Part shown: piece after piece, positions 34,427 to 35,471 of the stretch
Layout of the letters: each line of letters opens with the position of its first letter
Position numbering within the stretch: position 1 is the first letter of the stretch
Assembly: GCF_001440035.1 (NCBI RefSeq)
Contig: NZ_LJYG01000087.1
Span: forward strand, 1 to 35,471
Source: Bradyrhizobium manausense
GTDB taxonomy: Bacteria > Pseudomonadota > Alphaproteobacteria > Rhizobiales > Xanthobacteraceae
Direction: 5' to 3'
Length of the DNA stretch: 35,471 nt
Made by a program: the position numbers and the translations under genes
The notes under the pieces: model-generated
The model's input: only the letters and a program-made list of their open reading frames with translations
Databases searched by the model: none
Told to the model about the DNA's origin: nothing

Positions 34427-35471
34427 TCAGTTGCAGACTTCGTAATTGGCATCGTTGTGAGGGCCGCCACCGCCGCGATATTCAAGATGACAACCGCGCT
34501 TGACAGGACGGCATAGCAGATCGTTACAAAAGATCTGGCCGCCACCGCCCGAGGCGCGACCGGTACCGGCAGCAGCAACGCCCGCAGCTCCAGCGGCCGC
34601 ACCGCCGGATTGACGACGCTGCCGTGCGGCACGGTCATCGCTGTCGTCGCGCGTGGCCGTTGCGGGCTTTGCGGTTGCGGGCTTGGCGGTTGCGGGTTTG
34701 GCCGGCTTGGCCGCGCGCTGCTTCTCGCATCGATTGTCGTCATTCAGCACATAGCCGTCGTCGCAGACGATCTTGGTGCAGACGTCGCCATCGGCCTTGA
34801 AGCCGTGATCGCAGACCAACGGGCAGACGCGTGACTGCCTTGACTTGACCGTGTCGAGCGCATCCGTGCTCGCCACCTTCACGTCGAGCTTGGTGCCGGC
34901 ATAGCGATTGAACTGCGACAGCGACCGCTGCGAGGACGTATTCCAGACGCCGTCAGCCTGTCCCGAGAAACAGCCGACGCGACCGAGCTCGGTCTGCACC
35001 GAGCGGTTGAGATCAACAGGCGTTGCCGTCGGCGTCAGCGCGGCGACGTTGGTTCCGGCGGGGCTTGCGGTGCCGGCCGGCGCAGTGCTCGGCGCCGCCG
35101 CGAGATTGACCCGCTGCTGCTCGGCAGCGGCGGCCTGCTGCTGCGCCTGCTCCTTCGCTTTCTGCGCGGCGAACTGGGCCTGCTCGGCCGCCTTCGCCTC
35201 GGCCGCTGCCTTGACTTGCGCATCCGTCTGCGCGCCGATCGCAGCGAGACGGTCGCGCTCGGCCTCTGCCTGCCTGGCCTTCTCGATGGCGGCGGCATGA
35301 ACCTGCTCGGCCTGGATCTTGTCGATCTGAAGCTTGGCAAGGTTGGCGTAGAAGCCGTCCGGATGCTGGGCCAGGAAGGCTTCCCATGCCGCCTTGTTGC
35401 CGACCTGGAGCGCGAGCTCATAGTCGCGGCGCATATCGGCCTGCGGATTTTGCACGGGCGCGGGTGCGGCG
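34427..35471 (-). CDS. C-terminal part of a large modular protein, cut by the window edge
   Basis: The frame is open to the right edge, so the N-terminus is missing; a GTG at 35455 is internal rather than a clear start. In order it holds: a repeat-like helical unit (ADMRRDYELALQVGNKAAWEAFL), a long Ala/Gln/Glu coiled coil, a short peptidoglycan-binding-like unit (ELGRVGCFSGQADGVWNTSSQ), a cysteine-rich segment (VCPLVCDHGF to NRCEK) with paired Cys, a KPATA repeat and a Gly/Ala stretch before a final Cys-containing tail. Extracytoplasmic location is likely from the cysteines. In Bradyrhizobium such tails follow caspase-like domains; that is recollection, not visible here. Confidence 0.7.
   Translation of the reverse strand, partial: AAPAPVQNPQADMRRDYELALQVGNKAAWEAFLAQHPDGFYANLAKLQIDKIQAEQVHAAAIEKARQAEAERDRLAAIGAQTDAQVKAAAEAKAAEQAQFAAQKAKEQAQQQAAAAEQQRVNLAAAPSTAPAGTASPAGTNVAALTPTATPVDLNRSVQTELGRVGCFSGQADGVWNTSSQRSLSQFNRYAGTKLDVKVASTDALDTVKSRQSRVCPLVCDHGFKADGDVCTKIVCDDGYVLNDDNRCEKQRAAKPAKPATAKPATAKPATATRDDSDDRAARQRRQSGGAAAGAAGVAAAGTGRASGGGGQIFCNDLLCRPVKRGCHLEYRGGGGPHNDANYEVCN

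Noticed and set aside
34650..34710. Short tandem-like GC repeats considered as a CRISPR or VNTR array
   Set aside because: They are in-frame codon repeats (KPATA) inside a coding region without spacers, so not a CRISPR array.

Overview
This is a GC-rich, gene-dense chromosomal window from an alphaproteobacterium, most likely Bradyrhizobium or a close relative. The signs are the codon bias, several short palindromic intergenic repeat families typical of that group, an aminoacyl-carrier-protein module of the kind described in Bradyrhizobium, and the overall gene content. I see no insertion sequence, phage, tRNA, rRNA or CRISPR array. All assignments come from reading the sequence and recalling families; no search was run.

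Layout. (1) 123-3320, + strand: an ADP-forming acyl-CoA synthetase and an orphan MCE/MlaD-like protein. (2) 3329-11346, - strand: a probable eight-gene operon for short amides and urea, in the order urtA-urtB-urtC-urtD-urtE-fmdA-fmdB-amiE, i.e. an ABC importer, formamidase, an FmdB zinc-ribbon protein and aliphatic amidase. (3) 11347-11517: a divergent control region with paired direct repeats around a palindrome and a sigma-54-like promoter. (4) 11518-15799, + strand: a hybrid histidine kinase fused to an NCS1-type nucleobase/ureide transporter, overlapping the gene for a LuxR-type response regulator. These are the likely sensor and regulator of the amide operon. (5) 16018-18402, - strand: a Baeyer-Villiger-type flavin monooxygenase and a secreted trypsin-like protease. 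(6) 18488-21259: a HAD phosphatase (+) convergent with the methionine-salvage pair mtnP-mtnA (-).

(7) 21395-25177: the most distinctive locus. A small carrier protein (-) lies divergent to an acyl-CoA-dehydrogenase-fold flavoprotein, an aminoacyl-tRNA-synthetase-like amino acid:carrier-protein ligase and a GNAT-like acyltransferase (+). Together they look like a pathway that loads an amino acid on a carrier protein, modifies it and transfers it to an unknown acceptor. (8) 25355-30185: two tail-to-tail cyclic-di-GMP genes, one with intact GGDEF and EAL motifs and four PAS domains, one with a degenerate GGDEF but retained EAL ligands. (9) 30363-34375: housekeeping and small genes, namely a conserved small protein, a membrane protein with a proline-rich tail, rpmF, mtgA, an ispA-type prenyl diphosphate synthase and a DUF1345 membrane protein. 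(10) 34427 to the window edge, - strand: the C-terminal part of a larger modular protein that continues past the window.

Palindromic repeats sit at many gene ends (2348-2436, 15844-15969, 19135-19214, 28353-28444) and also inside the amide operon (4817-4945, 6938-7064).
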